Shown: in pieces, positions 61,397 through 64,000 of the stretch
Layout: the number at the start of each line of letters is the position of its first letter
How positions within the stretch are numbered: position 1 is the first letter of the stretch
From: Streptomyces nitrosporeus
GTDB taxonomy: Bacteria; Actinomycetota; Actinomycetes; Streptomycetales; Streptomycetaceae
Direction: 5' to 3'
Length of the DNA: 64,000 nucleotides
Assembly: GCF_008704555.1 (NCBI RefSeq)
Contig: NZ_CP023702.1
Location: 7,052,001 to 7,116,000 of the forward strand
Notes under the pieces: generated by a model
The model's database searches: none
Seen by the model: the letters and a program-made list of their open reading frames with translations, nothing else
What the model was told of the DNA's origin: nothing
Made by a program: the position numbers and the translations under genes

Positions 61397-61418
61397 CTGT
61401 ACATACCAGTAGGTACAG
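61397..61418. promoter_or_regulatory. TetR autoregulatory operator candidate
   Basis: CTGTAC (61397-61402) and GTACAG (61413-61418), with TAC/GTA inner pairs also matching, 8 bp upstream of the TetR start codon. Confidence 0.6.
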
Positions 61419-61589
61419 AAGTCGCGGGCGGCTCCGCACGCCGGGGAGCGGTGTCCGGAGCCGCTCCGCTCCCGGAACGGCGGAAGTGGCGCGGCCGGCC
61501 GTGCGACGCGCCGGCCCCCGACGGGGCCGACGCGTGCGGAACGCGTGCCGGGACCGGACCCGTGCTGCCGGGGCCGGTCCCGTGAGGGG

Positions 61590-62195
61590 TCAGCCGACCA
61601 CGGCCGACCGGGCCCGTGTCCGGGCCGGCTCCGGCGTGACGCCGGCTCCCGGGCCGAACGGCCCGTCGGTCGTCGATCCGTAGACCGGGAGGGGCGGCAG
61701 GGCGGTGGCGAAGGAGGGCGCCGCCAGGGTGAACCAGACGACTTTCCCCGCGCCGTCGCCCGGCCGTACACCCCAGCTCTCGCTGACGGCCGCGATCATC
61801 GCCAGCCCGCGGCCGGAGGTCGCGGACGGGTCGGCGTCGCGCACGGCCGGCATCCGGGAATCGCGGTCGTGGACGGAGACCGTCAGACGGTCGAGCAGCA
61901 ATTCGACCTCGACGGTGCATGACTTGTCCGGCTGTGCGTGCCGGTGGACATTGGTCAGCAGTTCGGTCACGCCGAGCGCCGCATGGTCGACCAGAGGATC
62001 GAGATGCCAGTAGCGCAGTTGCGCCGAGATGATTCTGCGGACCTGACCGATCCGCGACGGCAGGGCCTGGAGCTCCACCGCGCAGTGCCTGCTTGGCTCG
62101 CTGATCACGGCTGCGACTCCCCGAAATAGGTCCGGAAGAAGACGAAGGGGGGCGGGATCCAGCAGATGGCTGACTGCTGTTTCCGGCCGGGTCAT
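61590..62195 (-). CDS. Anti-sigma-factor-like ATP-binding protein (HATPase_c)
   Basis: A 201-residue protein with a GHKL ATPase domain of the RsbW/SpoIIAB type: RRIISAQLRYWHLDPLVDHAALGVTELLTNVHRHAQPD (N box with E-L-x-x-N, about residues 54-90) and VHDRDSRMPAVRDADPSATSGRGLAMIAAVSESWGV (G1/G2 boxes). These Streptomyces proteins bind sigma or anti-anti-sigma factors; many are orphans. The C-terminal 40 residues are Pro/Gly-rich. Next to a small hypothetical gene on the same strand. Confidence 0.85.
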   Translation of the reverse strand: MTRPETAVSHLLDPAPLRLLPDLFRGVAAVISEPSRHCAVELQALPSRIGQVRRIISAQLRYWHLDPLVDHAALGVTELLTNVHRHAQPDKSCTVEVELLLDRLTVSVHDRDSRMPAVRDADPSATSGRGLAMIAAVSESWGVRPGDGAGKVVWFTLAAPSFATALPPLPVYGSTTDGPFGPGAGVTPEPARTRARSAVVG

Positions 62196-62279
62196 GCGTG
62201 GTCCGCCCCGAAAGGCCCGGCGGAGGCGGCTCGCGCTGTCACCGCCGGTGCACGATCAGTGACGTACGACCAGCGTGAC

Positions 62280-62636
62280 TCAGGGGGTTGGGCTCCGCAA
62301 CTCGCGGTGCCCGTACGGAACCGGTGTGTCGGCGCCGCCGCCCTGCAGAGCCTTCAGGAACCTGCGGACCGGCGCGGCACCGCCCGGCCTGCGGCTGCGC
62401 TGGCCCATCGTCAGCCGGTAACGCACCCCGTTGAGCCGCGCGACCGCCGAATCGGCTGCCAGGAACCAGTGCTTGCGCACGGTCACCGCGCTCAGCGGGG
62501 CACTGTCGATCTCACGGCCGTAACTGGTCAGCAGAACCAGCCTGCCGTCCTTCACGATGACCTGGCCCGCCCTGGTCAGGGAGCGGAACCACCGCTGGAT
62601 CCTGACATCCGTCGCGTAGAACTCTGTTTCGGCCAC
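62280..62636 (-). CDS. Small conserved hypothetical protein
   Basis: A 118-residue protein, basic and rich in beta-strand pattern: RIQRWFRSLTRAGQVIVKDGRLVLLTSYGREIDSAPLSAVTVRKHWFLAADSAVARLNGVRYRLTMGQ. The strand arrangement recalls PH-like domains, but I cannot assign a family. It lacks a signal peptide or membrane segment. Confidence 0.65.
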   Translation of the reverse strand: MAETEFYATDVRIQRWFRSLTRAGQVIVKDGRLVLLTSYGREIDSAPLSAVTVRKHWFLAADSAVARLNGVRYRLTMGQRSRRPGGAAPVRRFLKALQGGGADTPVPYGHRELRSPTP

Positions 62637-62832
62637 GGCGACTTCGCCCCCCTACTCAGGCTTCTGCTGAGAAGTCTGCCCCCATTCGGGCGTCCACGCC
62701 AGACCGCAGTGGGCCCCGATGTGCCCGCCCGGCCCAAGCCGGGCCTATGGACAGTCAAAGTAAACGTTTATGCAGGTGGGGGGAATAGTCTGGGACCAGG
62801 GCGACACGTCCCGAGGAGCGAGGAGACCGCCG

Positions 62833-63966
62833 ATGGAGACCGGGCACGACGGACACGACGGCAGGGTCATGGCGACCGTCGACACCGACCGCAGCGACCC
62901 CGGCTACCGGGCCTGGCTCAAGGAGGCCGTGCGCAAGGTCCAGGCGGACGCCAACCGCTCCGCCGACACCCACCTCCTGCGCTTCCCGCTGCCCGAGCGG
63001 TGGAACATCGACCTCTACCTCAAGGACGAGTCGACCCACCCCACCGGGAGCCTCAAGCACCGGCTGGCCCGTTCGCTGTTCCTCTACGGCCTGTGCAACG
63101 GCTGGATCCGCAGGGGCAAACCGGTCATCGAGGCGTCCAGCGGCTCCACAGCCGTCTCCGAGGCGTACTTCGCGAAGCTGATCGGCGTGCCGTTCATCGC
63201 CGTCATGCCGCGCACCACCAGCCCCGAGAAGTGCAGGCTGATCGAATTCCACGGCGGCCGGTGCCACTTCGTCGACGACGCCCGGCGCATCTACGAGGAG
63301 TCCGCCGCCCTCGCCGCCGAGACCGGCGGCCACTACATGGACCAGTTCACCTACGCCGAACGCGCCACCGACTGGCGCGGGAACAACAACATCGCCGAGT
63401 CGATCTACCAGCAACTGCGGCTGGAGCGGTATCCGGAACCCACCTGGATCGTCGCCACGGCCGGCACCGGCGGCACCTCCGCGACCATCGGCCGCTACGT
63501 CCGCTACATGCAGCACGACACCCTGATCTGCGTACCCGACCCGGAGAACTCCTGCTTCTTCGACGGCTGGACCCACCACGACCCCCGGGCCACCAGCGAC
63601 TGCGGATCCCGCATCGAGGGCATCGGCAGACCCCGGATGGAGCCGAGCTTCGTCCCCGGGGCCATCGACCGCATGATGAAGGTCCCCGACGCCGCGTCCG
63701 TCGCCGCCGTACGCGTCCTGGAGCGGGCCATCGGCCGCAGGGCGGGGGGATCGACCGGCACCGGGCTGTGGAGCGCGTTCAAGCTGGTCGCCGAGATGGT
63801 CGGACAGGGCGCCACCGGCAGTGTCGTCTCACTGATCTGCGACCCGGGCGACCGCTACCTCGACAAGTACTACTCCGACGACTGGCTGGCCGGACAGGGC
63901 CTGGACATCCGCCCCTACACCGCCACCGCCGAGCGGTTCCTGGCCACCGGCACCTGGACCGACTGA
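62833..63966 (+). CDS. PLP-dependent cysteine synthase family protein
   Basis: A 377-residue fold-type II PLP enzyme. The Schiff-base lysine is in HPTGSLKHRLARSLFLYG (about residue 75), the substrate/cofactor loop is IEASSGSTAVSEAYFAKLIGVPFIAVMPRTTSPEK, and the phosphate-binding glycines are in ATAGTGGTSATIGRYVRY. It resembles actinobacterial cysteine desulfhydrase/synthase-like enzymes. The ATG at 62833 has GAGGAG 8 nt upstream; the earlier in-frame start at 62770 is rejected. It is divergent from the small hypothetical gene. Confidence 0.88.
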   Translation: METGHDGHDGRVMATVDTDRSDPGYRAWLKEAVRKVQADANRSADTHLLRFPLPERWNIDLYLKDESTHPTGSLKHRLARSLFLYGLCNGWIRRGKPVIEASSGSTAVSEAYFAKLIGVPFIAVMPRTTSPEKCRLIEFHGGRCHFVDDARRIYEESAALAAETGGHYMDQFTYAERATDWRGNNNIAESIYQQLRLERYPEPTWIVATAGTGGTSATIGRYVRYMQHDTLICVPDPENSCFFDGWTHHDPRATSDCGSRIEGIGRPRMEPSFVPGAIDRMMKVPDAASVAAVRVLERAIGRRAGGSTGTGLWSAFKLVAEMVGQGATGSVVSLICDPGDRYLDKYYSDDWLAGQGLDIRPYTATAERFLATGTWTD

Positions 63967-64000
63967 CGCGGGGACCCCGCACCGACGGGCCCCGCCCCTC

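Overview
This window is very high-GC actinomycete chromosome, almost certainly Streptomyces. The support is strongly GC-biased third codon positions, many GTG/TTG starts, AfsA/ScbR-type gamma-butyrolactone (GBL) signalling genes, a StrR-type regulator carrying a rare TTA codon, mycothiol- and deazaflavin-type enzymes, and DUF families common in Streptomyces. I saw no rRNA, tRNA or CRISPR array. All product names rest on motif and family recognition by eye; no database search was run.

1-15.8 kb is core-like: an M56 protease/DUF5134 pair, GNAT, GDPD, a DUF6421-SDR-threonine aldolase operon, an acyltransferase, thioredoxin, a flavin reductase with a Cys-containing leader peptide, etfBA, a DUF6986 lyase-like gene, an unrecognised 605-aa membrane-anchored protein, and a divergent LacI/ROK-kinase pair with a clear operator.

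16-36 kb looks like a natural-product gene cluster with its own regulatory cascade. An AfsA homologue and a GBL-receptor-like TetR are divergent around a 22-bp palindrome. A related palindrome occurs twice more: before an IS701-like gene whose predicted DDE residues are all replaced, and 0.5 kb away, inverted, upstream of a truncated copy of that gene that lies just in front of a StrR/NovG-like activator. That activator contains a TTA codon and a textbook StrR-type site inside its own reading frame. Then follow a probable electron chain (ferredoxin reductase, 2Fe-2S ferredoxin), a heme-oxygenase-like diiron oxidase, three consecutive ATP-grasp ligases, a DUF885 metallo-hydrolase and a SLOG-like protein, largely overlapping by 4 nt. 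A HxlR regulator with an MFS exporter and a class V PLP enzyme with its own promoter close the cluster. The product is unknown; the logic suggests oxidation of an amino acid and ATP-dependent amide couplings.

36-47 kb returns to housekeeping genes: an IS1380 remnant, a P-loop/NUDIX fusion, an MBL hydrolase, an M20 dipeptidase, a geranylgeranyl-reductase-like flavoprotein, a mycothiol-dependent enzyme, a deazaflavin oxidoreductase/TetR pair with duplicated operators, and an MFS/ROK pair.

46.9-59.2 kb is an accessory island bounded by two inverted ~420-bp copies of a Tn3-type end with the 5' part of its transposase. Inside are a large LuxR-family (LAL) regulator, an IS701-family element with decayed transposase, an IS630 remnant, two alpha/beta hydrolases, a HxlR-controlled operon (AhpD/CMD-like, EthD-like, PhzF-like), a frameshifted Tn3 transposase C-terminus and a DUF6193-like fragment. 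59.2-64 kb is again core-like: phosphotriesterase-like/DUF4865/TetR, an anti-sigma-type ATPase, a small conserved protein and a cysteine-synthase-like PLP enzyme.
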